Assembly (NCBI GenBank): GCA_023269645.1
Contig: JAHFPR010000045.1
Location: forward strand, 1 to 11,413
Reading direction: 5' to 3'
Origin: Alphaproteobacteria bacterium
GTDB lineage: Bacteria > Pseudomonadota > Alphaproteobacteria > Rickettsiales > UBA8987
Length of the DNA: 11,413 bases
Part shown: piece after piece, positions 1-5,985 of the stretch
Layout of the letters: the number at the start of each line of letters is the position of its first letter
Position numbering within the stretch: position 1 is the stretch's first letter
Program-made: the position numbers and the translations under genes
Notes under the pieces: model-generated
Database searches by the model: none
Seen by the model: the letters and a program-made list of their open reading frames with translations, nothing else
Told to the model about the DNA's origin: nothing

Positions 1-31
1 TAGGGTTCTGATCTTTCGTTCTATCCGCCAT
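1..31 (-). CDS. 5' end of an unidentified leftward gene (partial)
   Basis: An ATG (complement of 29-31) opens a minus-strand frame that runs out of the window with no stop; it encodes MADRTKDQNL. A Shine-Dalgarno-like CAGGGA (complement of 37-42) lies five bases upstream. A good promoter with a CtrA-type box stands further upstream at 79-121. The ten visible residues are too few to name a product. The call rests on start, ribosome site and promoter lining up, not on homology. Confidence 0.5.
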   Translation of the reverse strand, partial: MADRTKDQNP

Positions 32-78
32 CGCATTCCCTGATTGTGTCAGGCGACTACTTGCCTGTAACTTCTCTT

Positions 79-121
79 ATTTTATCAGAATACCACAGAA
101 GTGTTAACAAAGCATTAACAC
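79..121 (-). promoter_or_regulatory. Leftward promoter overlapped by a perfect CtrA box
   Basis: Reading leftward, TTAACA (complement of 102-107) and TAAAAT (complement of 79-84) are 17 bp apart, and each is one mismatch from the sigma-70 consensus. TTAA-N7-TTAAC occupies 104-119, with the symmetric extension GTGTTAA-N7-TTAACAC at 101-121, and overlaps the -35. This is the layout of CtrA-controlled promoters in alphaproteobacteria. Rightward, TTAACA (115-120) is followed 16 bp later by an extended -10, TGG-TATTTC (134-142), so the same box could also serve tsaC. The motif match is seen; regulation is inferred. Confidence 0.7.
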
Positions 122-195
122 CACGGAAAAATCTGGTATTTCTCTGAATTTACTTGTAAATGAGGGCATTACTCTAAAAAACCCTTCCGGAACAA

Positions 196-855
196 ATGCC
201 GATTCTCCCTGTCACCGCTGCTTCCCTCGCCCGCGCGGCTTCCGCCCTGCGGCGGGGCGGGATTGTGGCGTTTCCCACGGAAACGGTCTACGGGCTGGCG
301 GTGGATGCGGGGAATCCGGCGGCGGTGGATGCTCTGCGCGCACTTAAAGGGCGTGAGGAAAACAAGCCGTTTCAGGTACTGGTTCCTTCGCTGAAAGAGG
401 CCGAAAAGCTCGCGCATTTCAACCCGGAAGCAGCAAGGCTCGCGGGCGCGTTCTGGCCGGGCGCGCTGACACTGGTGCTCCCTCGCCGCGCCACGGCGAA
501 AACCGGCATCGGTGTGCCCACGCTCGGCCTCCGCTGCCCGGATCATGAAGCCACGCAAGCACTCCTGGCCGCGTTCGGAAAGCCGCTCGCCGCCACCAGT
601 GCCAACCCGGCAGGCGCAGCAGCAGCGGTGACGGCGGAGGGGGTGGTTTCGGGTTTCAGGTTTCGGGTTTCAGGAGTGATGGGAACAGGAAGTCCATCCT
701 CCATCCTCCATCCTCCATCCTCCGACTTCCTCATCCTCGATGGCGGAGCCTGCCGCATTGGCCTCGCCTCCACGGTGGTGGAGTGCACGGGGGGAAATTT
801 CCGCATCCTCCGCGAAGGTGCGATCAGTGCCGCTTCCCTTGCCGCTTATCGCTGA
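196..855 (+). CDS. tsaC: L-threonylcarbamoyladenylate synthase (Sua5/YrdC/TsaC family)
   Basis: This enzyme makes threonylcarbamoyl-AMP from threonine, bicarbonate and ATP, the first step of t6A formation at position 37 of ANN-decoding tRNAs; it is cytosolic. The 219-residue protein shows the YrdC hallmarks in order: FPTETVYGL (26-34), KGREENKP (51-58), TSAN (134-137) and LDGGACRIGLASTVV (181-195). The short length fits the TsaC/YrdC form without a Sua5 C-terminal domain. Residues about 152-177, between the TSAN region and LDGG, are encoded by two heptamer arrays (644-671 and 694-721) and replace what is normally a short linker. The start is chosen from homology of the N-terminus; the ribosome site (CCGGAA) is weak. 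The 3' end overlaps the convergent GNAT gene by 32 bases. Confidence 0.93.
   Translation: MPILPVTAASLARAASALRRGGIVAFPTETVYGLAVDAGNPAAVDALRALKGREENKPFQVLVPSLKEAEKLAHFNPEAARLAGAFWPGALTLVLPRRATAKTGIGVPTLGLRCPDHEATQALLAAFGKPLAATSANPAGAAAAVTAEGVVSGFRFRVSGVMGTGSPSSILHPPSSDFLILDGGACRIGLASTVVECTGGNFRILREGAISAASLAAYR
644..671 (+). repeat. Heptamer tandem array (G/T-rich unit) inside tsaC
   Basis: Four units of seven bases run back to back: TGGTTTC, GGGTTTC, AGGTTTC, GGGTTTC, followed by AGGAGTG. Only the first base or two of the unit vary. The array is translated in frame as part of VSGFRFRVSGV. It is the G-rich half of a bipartite element whose C-rich half lies at 694-721. Confidence 0.85.
694..721 (+). 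repeat. Heptamer tandem array (CCATCCT x4) inside tsaC
   Basis: Four perfect copies of CCATCCT run from 694 to 721. They encode SSILHPPSS in frame. Seven-base units shift the reading phase each copy, which gives a 21-base, seven-residue protein period. A related array (CCATCAT on the coding strand) sits inside mnmA. Confidence 0.9.
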
Positions 856-1294
856 CGAAGGTGGTTTTATATTCGTGCTTCACGCGCTGCTTCAGGTGAT
901 AGCCACGGATATGGAAACCTTCGGAGAGGAACAGCCGATGCGCGGGGTGATTATCCACGTAGGTATCGGCAAGGAGCGTGTCGCAATCCAGCCGCGCGGC
1001 CTCCTTGCGCAGCCAGCCCACCAGCGCGCGGGCGAAGCCTTTGCCGCGATGGGTTTCGTCAATGATGAGGTTATCAATGTGCAGGTATTTGCCGCAATAA
1101 AGCCTCCGCCCCACGCGGAACCCCACCACCGCCACGGGTTTCCCGTTATCGAAGCAGGTGATGAGCCGGTAATCCGTTTCCATCATTTCGTGCGCGAAGG
1201 CGAGGTATTCCTGCTCCGAAAGCTCGTAAAGCTGCCGCACCACCGGGAAGGTGGCGAGGATTTCAGCATCGGTTCTGCACTCGCGGATGTCCAT
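824..1294 (-). CDS. GNAT-family N-acetyltransferase
   Basis: Small acyl-CoA-dependent acetyltransferase of the GNAT fold, 156 residues from the chosen ATG (complement of 1292-1294). The acetyl-CoA loop HRGKGFAR (82-89) follows the beta-4 stretch LHIDNLIID (71-79), and the C-terminal YVDNHPAHRLFLSEGF (112-127) is the typical motif B. The acceptor substrate cannot be read from sequence. The frame stays open upstream as far as 1675, but that region is antisense to the antitoxin gene and has no GNAT character, so the start at MDIREC is preferred. No Shine-Dalgarno sequence is present; the leader is occupied by a GGGGGTT heptamer array. The 3' end overlaps tsaC by 32 bases, tail to tail. Confidence 0.85.
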   Translation of the reverse strand: MDIRECRTDAEILATFPVVRQLYELSEQEYLAFAHEMMETDYRLITCFDNGKPVAVVGFRVGRRLYCGKYLHIDNLIIDETHRGKGFARALVGWLRKEAARLDCDTLLADTYVDNHPAHRLFLSEGFHIRGYHLKQRVKHEYKTTFVSDKRQGKRH

Positions 1295-1299
1295 AAACA

Positions 1300-1327
1300 A
1301 GGGATCGGGGGTTGGGGGTTGGGTGCA
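1300..1327 (-). repeat. GGGGGTT heptamer array in the GNAT leader; G-quadruplex motif
   Basis: On the plus strand AGGGATC, GGGGGTT, GGGGGTT and GGGTGCA follow one another at seven-base spacing. Four G-runs with loops ATC, TT, TT (1301-1323) satisfy the canonical G3+N1-7 quadruplex rule. The G-rich strand is the template of the GNAT gene, so its mRNA leader is C-rich. The array fills the space where a ribosome-binding site should be. Confidence 0.75.
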
Positions 1328-1334
1328 GTGAAGC

Positions 1335-1340
1335 AATATA
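1335..1340 (-). promoter_or_regulatory. Candidate -10 element of the GNAT gene
   Basis: TATATT on the minus strand (complement of 1335-1340) is one mismatch from the consensus. A -35 at the right distance is poor (TCTGGA, 17 bp upstream). If used, transcription would begin near 1328, immediately before the heptamer array. Confidence 0.35.
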
Positions 1341-1397
1341 CTGTTCTTTTTCCTAATTCCAGAGACTTTTTTAGTCTGGACATCCCGCGCGTTTTGT

Positions 1398-1426
1398 GTA
1401 ATACTCTTACCAGTAATACTCTTACC
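1398..1426 (+). promoter_or_regulatory. Tandem palindromes upstream of the toxin-antitoxin pair (candidate operator)
   Basis: The 14-base sequence GTAATACTCTTACC occurs twice with a 15-base period (1398-1411 and 1413-1426). Each copy contains the inverted repeat GTAA-N5-TTAC. They lie between a weak promoter (TGGACA 1377-1382, TAATAC 1399-1404) and the antitoxin ribosome site AAAGG (1428-1432). Autorepression by the antitoxin-toxin complex at such sites is known for VapBC systems; here it is inferred. Confidence 0.55.
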
Positions 1427-1438
1427 TAAAGGCGCGCC

Positions 1439-1666
1439 ATGCTCATCACCTCCAAGGGGCAGATTACTATACCCAAAGAGTTCCGCGATACTCTTGGATT
1501 GCTCCCGCATACGCACGTGGAATTCGAGCGGGTCGGCGACGAATTGCGCGTCAAAAAAGCCTCCACGCAAACGCGGGGGAAGAAAATGCTGGAGGCGTTG
1601 ACGCGCCCTGGCTCCCTTCTCACCATGACCACCGACGAAATCATGCGCCTCACACGGGGGGAATAG
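1439..1666 (+). CDS. AbrB/MazE-type antitoxin (VapB-like)
   Basis: A 75-residue protein with an N-terminal SpoVT-AbrB swapped-hairpin DNA-binding domain: TSKGQITIPKEFRDTLGL at residues 4-21, then HVEFERVGDELRVKKA. The C-terminal half (about 45-75) should wrap the toxin. It would neutralise the PIN nuclease encoded immediately downstream and repress its own promoter, probably through the palindromes at 1398-1426. AAAGG six bases before the ATG is a fair ribosome site. Stop and toxin start share one base (TAGTG at 1664-1668), which indicates coupled translation. Confidence 0.88.
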   Translation: MLITSKGQITIPKEFRDTLGLLPHTHVEFERVGDELRVKKASTQTRGKKMLEALTRPGSLLTMTTDEIMRLTRGE

Positions 1667-2067
1667 TGCCCGCACTTGTGGATAGCAACGTACTCCTGGA
1701 TATTTTTACGCGGGACAAGGCGTGGTACGCATGGTCATCCACCGCATTGTCGGAATATGTCGAGCGGGGGCTTCTCTACATCAACCCCGTTATCTATACC
1801 GAAATTTCCATCGGCTTTGCCACGATAGAGGCTCTGGAAGATGCCTTGCCCGCAGAATATTTCCAGCGGGAGCACCTTCCCTACGAAGCAGCGTTTCTCG
1901 CGGGGAAGTGCTTTGCCCGCTACCGCAAAACCGGGGGGATAAAGCACGCACCCCTGCCGGATTTTTACATCGGCGCGCACGCTGCCGTTCGAGGGTGGGA
2001 ACTGCTCACGCGGGATAAAGGACGCTACGCCACCTATTTCCCCACGGTAAAACTCATTGCGCCGTAG
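1666..2067 (+). CDS. PIN-domain ribonuclease toxin (VapC-like)
   Basis: A 133-residue PIN-domain protein. The four acidic metal-binding positions of VapC toxins are visible: D6 in ALVDSNVLLD, E46 in YTEIS, D99 in LPDFYIGAHA and D117 in LLTRDKGRY. The family cleaves RNA, often tRNA or rRNA, in a magnesium-dependent way; the target here cannot be predicted. The start is GTG and overlaps the antitoxin stop by one base, so expression is coupled. All catalytic positions are intact, so the pair is probably functional. Confidence 0.88.
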   Translation: MPALVDSNVLLDIFTRDKAWYAWSSTALSEYVERGLLYINPVIYTEISIGFATIEALEDALPAEYFQREHLPYEAAFLAGKCFARYRKTGGIKHAPLPDFYIGAHAAVRGWELLTRDKGRYATYFPTVKLIAP

Positions 2068-2109
2068 GCTCCCGGCTCTTATATTCAGTGCCCAGAGGAG
2101 TAAATACCG

Positions 2110-3072
2110 ATGACGCAACCGCCCACGCTTTCCATTGTCGTGCCCGTGTATAACGAGGAAGCGAATGTCGCATTGCTTGCGGAAGCGGTTGCTTCCGCGC
2201 TGGCGGGCTACACTTACGAACTGATTTTCGTGGATGACGGTTCCACGGATGCCACGGTGCGGAATATTCTCGCTCTGCCGGAGGGGAATATCCGGCTGCT
2301 GGTGTTCTCGCGGAATTTCGGGCAGACTTCCGCAATGGCGGCGGGCATCGAGGCGGCACACGGCGAGTATATCGCTACGCTGGACGGCGACCTGCAGAAC
2401 GACCCGGCGGATATTCCCATGATGCTTGCCAAGCTGAGGGATGAGGGGCTGGATATGGTGGCGGGTTGCCGCGCCAACCGGAAAGACGGTGCGCTGCTCC
2501 GCAAAATCCCCAGCAAAATTGCCAACCGGCTTATCCGCCGGATGAGCAAGGTGCAGGTGAAGGATTACGGCTGCACGCTGAAGCTGTTCCGCGCCGACCT
2601 CGCCAAAGACCTCGACCTCCACGGCGAGCTGCACCGCTTCATCCCCATCCTCGCCGATATGCGCGGGGCGAAAATCGCGCAGGTGGATGTGCGCCACCAT
2701 CCGCGTCTCCACGGCGTCTCGAAATACGGGCTGGGGCGCACCTTCCGTGTGATGAGCGACCTGTTGCTGATGGCGTTTTTCCTCCGCTATCGCCAGAAGC
2801 CGATGCACCTGTTCGGGAGCCTGGGATTAGGCATGACCCTGCTCGGCGGCCTCATCGAAGCCTACCTGCTCTGCCTGAAAATCCTTGGGGAATCCATCGG
2901 GGGCAGGCCGCTGTTTTTTGTCGGGATATTGCTGCTGTTGATGGGTATCCAGCTCATTACCACGGGCTTCATCGCGGAGCTTTTGATGCGCACCTATTAC
3001 CGCGCGGGGAACTCGCGGCCTTACACCGTCGCGCGCAGCTACCGGGGTGGAAAGCAGGAGAAAGTTTCTTGA
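2110..3072 (+). CDS. Membrane-anchored family 2 glycosyltransferase (DPM1/GtrB/ArnC-like)
   Basis: Probably transfers a sugar from a nucleotide donor to polyprenyl phosphate on the cytoplasmic face of the inner membrane. The 320-residue protein has a GT-A domain with VPVYNEE (11-17), VDDGST (41-46) and the DXD-containing LDGDLQNDP (91-99), then HGVSKYG (201-207), typical of polyprenyl-phosphate sugar synthases. Two C-terminal membrane helices follow (about 233-258 and 267-293), as in GtrB and ArnC. AGAGGAG (2094-2100) lies nine bases before the ATG. The stop overlaps the TTG start of the next gene, so this is the first gene of a coupled three-gene operon. The donor sugar is unknown. Confidence 0.9.
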   Translation: MTQPPTLSIVVPVYNEEANVALLAEAVASALAGYTYELIFVDDGSTDATVRNILALPEGNIRLLVFSRNFGQTSAMAAGIEAAHGEYIATLDGDLQNDPADIPMMLAKLRDEGLDMVAGCRANRKDGALLRKIPSKIANRLIRRMSKVQVKDYGCTLKLFRADLAKDLDLHGELHRFIPILADMRGAKIAQVDVRHHPRLHGVSKYGLGRTFRVMSDLLLMAFFLRYRQKPMHLFGSLGLGMTLLGGLIEAYLLCLKILGESIGGRPLFFVGILLLLMGIQLITTGFIAELLMRTYYRAGNSRPYTVARSYRGGKQEKVS

Positions 3073-4025
3073 ACATCCTGCCTGAAAAAGATATTGCCGA
3101 AATCGAGACGGAAGAGGGGAAAAAAACCTCCCCGCACCGCGCGCGGCTGATGCTGCTTGCGAAACTCGCGCTGACGGGCGGGATGCTCGCGCTGGTGTTC
3201 GCGCGCATTGATTTCGCCGAGATGGCTTCGCGCCTGCGCAACCTGCCGCCCGTGAATGTGCTGTTCGCTTTCGTGCTGCTCAACGTGGCGCAGTGCTTGA
3301 GCGCGTTGCGGATGCGCTATTATTTCTCCGTGGCGGGGTGGCGTTTCGCCTGGCGGTTCACCGTGGCTATTTATTATGTCGGCGCGCTGTTCAACCTGGT
3401 GCTGCCGGGGGGCATCAGCGGAGATGGCTACAAGGCGTGGTTCCTGAAGCGCAACCTGGGCGTTCCGCTGGGGCTGGCGGTGCGGCGGATGCTTTCCGAA
3501 CGCGCGAACGGGCTGTTTTTTCTGCTGCTCTACGCGCTGATTCTGCTGCTGCTCAGCCCGCTTTCCGATAATCTTCCCGGCGGGAAAACACTGCTTGCGC
3601 TGGGCATTCCGGGGCTTGTCGCCTGCTACCTGGTGAGCATCCGGCTGGTGATGAAGGAACTCCCCCGCACGGCACTGGGGGCTTCGCGTTTTTCCGCCGC
3701 GAGCCAGCTCCTGATCGCGCTTTCCGCCCTGCCCGTTTTTCTCGGCATGGGGGCGGATACCGGCCAGATCAGCGATTACGTGGCACTGTTCCTGATTTCC
3801 TCCGTCATCACCATCCTGCCCATTTCCGTGGGTGGCGCGGGGGTGCGGGAAATGACCTTCCTGTATGGCGGCTCCCTGCTGCATCTGGATGTGGAACTGG
3901 GAATCGCCGCGTCGCTGGCCTTCTTCGCCATGCAGGCGGCGACTTCACTGGTGGGTTTTGTTTTCCTGAAACGCCTGAATGCCCTCGCTGCAGAACAACG
4001 CACATTACTGGAGAAAACACCATGA
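3069..4025 (+). CDS. Multispanning membrane protein, LPG-synthase transmembrane domain / YbhN family
   Basis: A 318-residue integral membrane protein with about seven or eight hydrophobic segments, first at about residues 27-47. Family-type motifs are LPGGISGDGYKAW, in the middle, and LPISVGGAGVRE, near the C-terminus. Relatives include the flippase half of MprF and hopanoid-associated HpnL; there is no catalytic aminoacyl-transferase domain, so a lipid-translocation role is inferred. The start is TTG at 3069, inside TTGA, overlapping the glycosyltransferase stop, with AGGAG at 3056-3060 eight bases upstream. The frame is open back to 2466 but that part is a shadow of the glycosyltransferase. 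The 3' end overlaps the methyltransferase start (ATGA). Confidence 0.85.
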   Translation: MNILPEKDIAEIETEEGKKTSPHRARLMLLAKLALTGGMLALVFARIDFAEMASRLRNLPPVNVLFAFVLLNVAQCLSALRMRYYFSVAGWRFAWRFTVAIYYVGALFNLVLPGGISGDGYKAWFLKRNLGVPLGLAVRRMLSERANGLFFLLLYALILLLLSPLSDNLPGGKTLLALGIPGLVACYLVSIRLVMKELPRTALGASRFSAASQLLIALSALPVFLGMGADTGQISDYVALFLISSVITILPISVGGAGVREMTFLYGGSLLHLDVELGIAASLAFFAMQAATSLVGFVFLKRLNALAAEQRTLLEKTP

Positions 4026-4786
4026 CCGCTGCCACGGAAATCGAACGCCTGCTCGCCACCTGGCCGCGCACGAGGCCGCCGCTTTCGCCCGCGCATGAGA
4101 AAGTCTACGCCGAGGAATACAAAAAAACGCGCAATGACGGCGCAGCGGAACAGCCCCTTGTTTCCCGGCTGGCGGCATATGTCAGCGAGTGGATGCACCG
4201 GAAGATCGTCGCTGTGCAGGTTCCGGGGGCAGTGCTGGAGATCGGGGCGGGGACGCTGAACCATCTGCCGTTTGAGCCTCCCCTGCCCGCCTACGACATC
4301 GTGGAGCCGTTCACCCACCTGTTTGAAGACAGCCCGCGAAAATCAAGCCTGCGCACCATTTATCCGGACATACGCAGCATCCCGATGGAATCGCGCTACG
4401 GGCGCATTCTTTCCGTCGCGGTGCTGGAGCACCTCACAGAGCTTCCATTTGCGGTGGCGAAATCCGGGCTGATGCTGCAGGAGGGCGGCGTGTTCCAGGC
4501 GGGCATCCCCGGTGAGGGCGGGTTCCTGTGGGGCACGGCGTGGCGGATGAGCACCGGCATCGCGTACCGCCTTCGCACCGGGCTGGATTACAAAACCCTG
4601 ATGCGCCACGAGCACATCAACACGGCGCGGGAGATTGTAGCCGTTGTGCAGCATTTGTTCGCGGACGTGAAAATCCGCCACTTCCCGCTACCCTTCATCC
4701 ACGGCAGCCTGTTCCTGTATATCGAGGCACGGCAGCCGAGGCTGGATATTTGTAGAGAAGTTATAACCAAGGGTATAAGGATGTAA
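4022..4786 (+). CDS. Class I SAM-dependent methyltransferase
   Basis: A 254-residue protein with a Rossmann methyltransferase core: motif I VLEIGAGTLNHLP (71-83), an acidic strand end YDIVEP (91-96) and SVAVLEHLTELP (131-142), the motif IV/post-II region of Methyltransf_11-like enzymes. The ATGA overlap with the membrane protein and the preceding glycosyltransferase suggest it methylates a glycolipid, sugar or lipid carrier; the substrate is not determined. The last 10-15 residues (CREVITKGIRM) run into the octamer array at 4769-4808, whose TAA supplies the stop, so the natural C-terminus may have been altered by the array. Confidence 0.85.
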   Translation: MTAATEIERLLATWPRTRPPLSPAHEKVYAEEYKKTRNDGAAEQPLVSRLAAYVSEWMHRKIVAVQVPGAVLEIGAGTLNHLPFEPPLPAYDIVEPFTHLFEDSPRKSSLRTIYPDIRSIPMESRYGRILSVAVLEHLTELPFAVAKSGLMLQEGGVFQAGIPGEGGFLWGTAWRMSTGIAYRLRTGLDYKTLMRHEHINTAREIVAVVQHLFADVKIRHFPLPFIHGSLFLYIEARQPRLDICREVITKGIRM

Positions 4787-4850
4787 GGGCATAAAGGTGT
4801 AAGGGAGGGCACTTACACCCTTATATCCTTGAACCCCTACACCCTGAGAG
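4769..4850 (+). repeat. Paired octamer arrays forming a 19-bp imperfect hairpin
   Basis: Eight-base units AAGGGTAT, AAGGATGT, AAGGGCAT, AAAGGTGT, AAGGGAGG fill 4769-4808. Complementary-type units ACTTACAC, CCTTATAT, CCTTGAAC, CCCTACAC, CCTGAGAG fill 4811-4850. Positions 4785-4803 and 4812-4830 pair with 16 of 19 exact matches and one further G-U pair, around an eight-base loop. No U-tract follows, so this is not a standard terminator, but the hairpin could attenuate or protect the transcript between the methyltransferase and the next gene. Confidence 0.75.
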
Positions 4851-4856
4851 GATCTT

Positions 4857-5405
4857 ATGGCACTGCTGCACACCCCCGAAGCGGAACTCGGCTGGAAAGC
4901 TGGGGATTTCGCGTTGAAGGGCACGGATGGAAAAACCTATGCGCTCGCCGATGTGAAAGGTGCGCGCGGGCTTGTCGTCATATTCATCTGCAACCATTGC
5001 CCATATGTAAAAGCGATTATTGATAAAATCGTGCGCGATATGCGCGATCTGAAAAGCCTCGGCGTGGGGAGCATCGCCATCAATGCCAACGACCCCGCCG
5101 AATATCCGGAGGATAGCTTCGAGAATATGAAGAAGCTCGCCGCCGCCAAGCGTTTCCCCTTCCCTTACGTGATGGATGAAACACAGGGAACCGCGAAGGC
5201 TTACGGCGCGGTATGCACCCCGGATTTCTACGGCTTCGATGCGAACCTCGCGCTGCAGTATCGCGGGCGGCTGGACGATGCAGGCAAGGAAAGTAAGCCC
5301 GGATCCCGCCGCGATTTGTTCGAGGCAATGCAATCCCTCGCCGAAGCGGGAAAAGTGCCCGCGAAGCAACTCCCCAGCATGGGCTGCTCGATCAAATGGC
5401 GGTAG
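4857..5405 (+). CDS. Thioredoxin-fold redoxin-family protein (AhpC/TSA-like)
   Basis: A 182-residue cytosolic thiol-disulphide protein with no signal peptide. The active-site segment is IFICNHCPYVKA, a CNHC motif at residues 45-48, with the cis-proline-type CTP at 120-122 and the conserved C-terminal SMGCSIKW (C177). This matches a bacterial redoxin family often annotated only as thioredoxin family protein; reduction of peroxides or protein disulphides is plausible but the substrate is unknown. GAGAGGA (4846-4852) gives a good ribosome site just downstream of the octamer hairpin. It may be transcribed with the upstream operon, because no separate promoter is evident in the 70-base gap. Confidence 0.85.
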   Translation: MALLHTPEAELGWKAGDFALKGTDGKTYALADVKGARGLVVIFICNHCPYVKAIIDKIVRDMRDLKSLGVGSIAINANDPAEYPEDSFENMKKLAAAKRFPFPYVMDETQGTAKAYGAVCTPDFYGFDANLALQYRGRLDDAGKESKPGSRRDLFEAMQSLAEAGKVPAKQLPSMGCSIKWR

Positions 5406-5430
5406 CTGCAACCTTTTCTTAACCTTTCCG

Positions 5431-5439
5431 TGCTATACT
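5431..5439 (+). promoter_or_regulatory. Extended -10 promoter upstream of the 5464 gene
   Basis: TGCTATACT (TG-n-TATACT) is a good extended -10; the -35 region is poor, as expected for that class. Transcription would start near 5446. TTAACC (5419-5424) just upstream resembles a CtrA half-site, but the distal TTAA is missing. Confidence 0.5.
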
Positions 5440-5463
5440 GGCGGAAGATAAGGAACCGCCGCG

Positions 5464-5985
5464 ATGCCGAAAAGCAACCCGAAACAACCGCGCTGCGTGG
5501 AATCCGGAAACTGGGCTTATACCCCTGCCGGGCAGGGAAAAACCGTCATCGAGGGCAAGTTTGGGAATGCTCAGGATGCATTCGCCGCCGCGCAGGTTCT
5601 GAAACGCGCACATATCATAGATACGAGTAATGGCGATTATATGTCGGGCAAATCCGTCGTGCATATCACCAGCGAGCAGGGCATCAACGCATTCGAGGGG
5701 CTGGCGAAACGGAATTACCCTAAAATCCATCAGCAACTTGAGCGCAGCCGCCCACCGCAGGCAGAAGCCACACCCGTCCCGGTTTCAGGGACGCGCGAAA
5801 CACAACAAGCACCGGAGTGGGGGTCTTTCGTGGAATCCACGCGTAATGGCATAACCACCCGAAGCTGGGTGGAGTGTGCTCCGAAACAAACACCACCGGA
5901 ACGCAAACGCCGCCCGGATGAACCGGGCGAGGGTCAACTCGGCATTCCCGGCATCGGCGAGAATATTCCGCCGAGGAGCCGTTAG
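5464..5985 (+). CDS. Hypothetical protein, compact N-terminus and Pro-rich tail
   Basis: I do not recognise this 173-residue protein. Residues 1 to about 90 look folded, with alternating hydrophobic segments (GKTVIEGKFG, AAAQVLKRAHII, SVVHITSEQGINAFEGL). The rest is rich in Pro, Arg, Glu and Gln and probably disordered, ending GIPGIGENIPPRSR. No signal peptide or membrane helix is seen. AAGGA lies nine bases before the ATG and an extended -10 promoter lies at 5431-5439. The stop overlaps the stop of mnmA by four bases (convergent). Coding is supported by promoter, ribosome site and codon usage like the neighbours. Confidence 0.75.
   Translation: MPKSNPKQPRCVESGNWAYTPAGQGKTVIEGKFGNAQDAFAAAQVLKRAHIIDTSNGDYMSGKSVVHITSEQGINAFEGLAKRNYPKIHQQLERSRPPQAEATPVPVSGTRETQQAPEWGSFVESTRNGITTRSWVECAPKQTPPERKRRPDEPGEGQLGIPGIGENIPPRSR

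Noticed and set aside
644..721. CRISPR-like array
   Set aside because: Units are only seven bases with no unique spacers and no cas genes are present.
1359..1379. Small hairpin with a T-run before the toxin-antitoxin genes
   Set aside because: The stem is only AGACT/AGTCT plus CC/GG with a two-base bulge, and the T-run is in the loop, so it is not a terminator; an operator role cannot be supported.
740..1429. Long plus-strand open frame of 229 codons
   Set aside because: It is antisense to the GNAT gene, which has clear family motifs; the translated product shows no recognisable domain and no ribosome site.
1295..1675. N-terminal extension of the GNAT gene
   Set aside because: The extension is antisense to the antitoxin gene and crosses the promoter region; the acetyltransferase fold begins after MDIREC.
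1735..2808. Long minus-strand open frame opposite the toxin and glycosyltransferase
   Set aside because: It is a shadow of GC-rich coding sequence; both plus-strand genes have intact catalytic motifs.
2466..3068. Upstream extension of the YbhN-like gene
   Set aside because: It overlaps the glycosyltransferase coding region in another frame and is Arg/Pro-rich; the TTG at 3069 has a strong ribosome site.
5408..5423. Possible CtrA box before the 5464 gene
   Set aside because: Only the TTAAC half matches; the distal half reads GCAA instead of TTAA.
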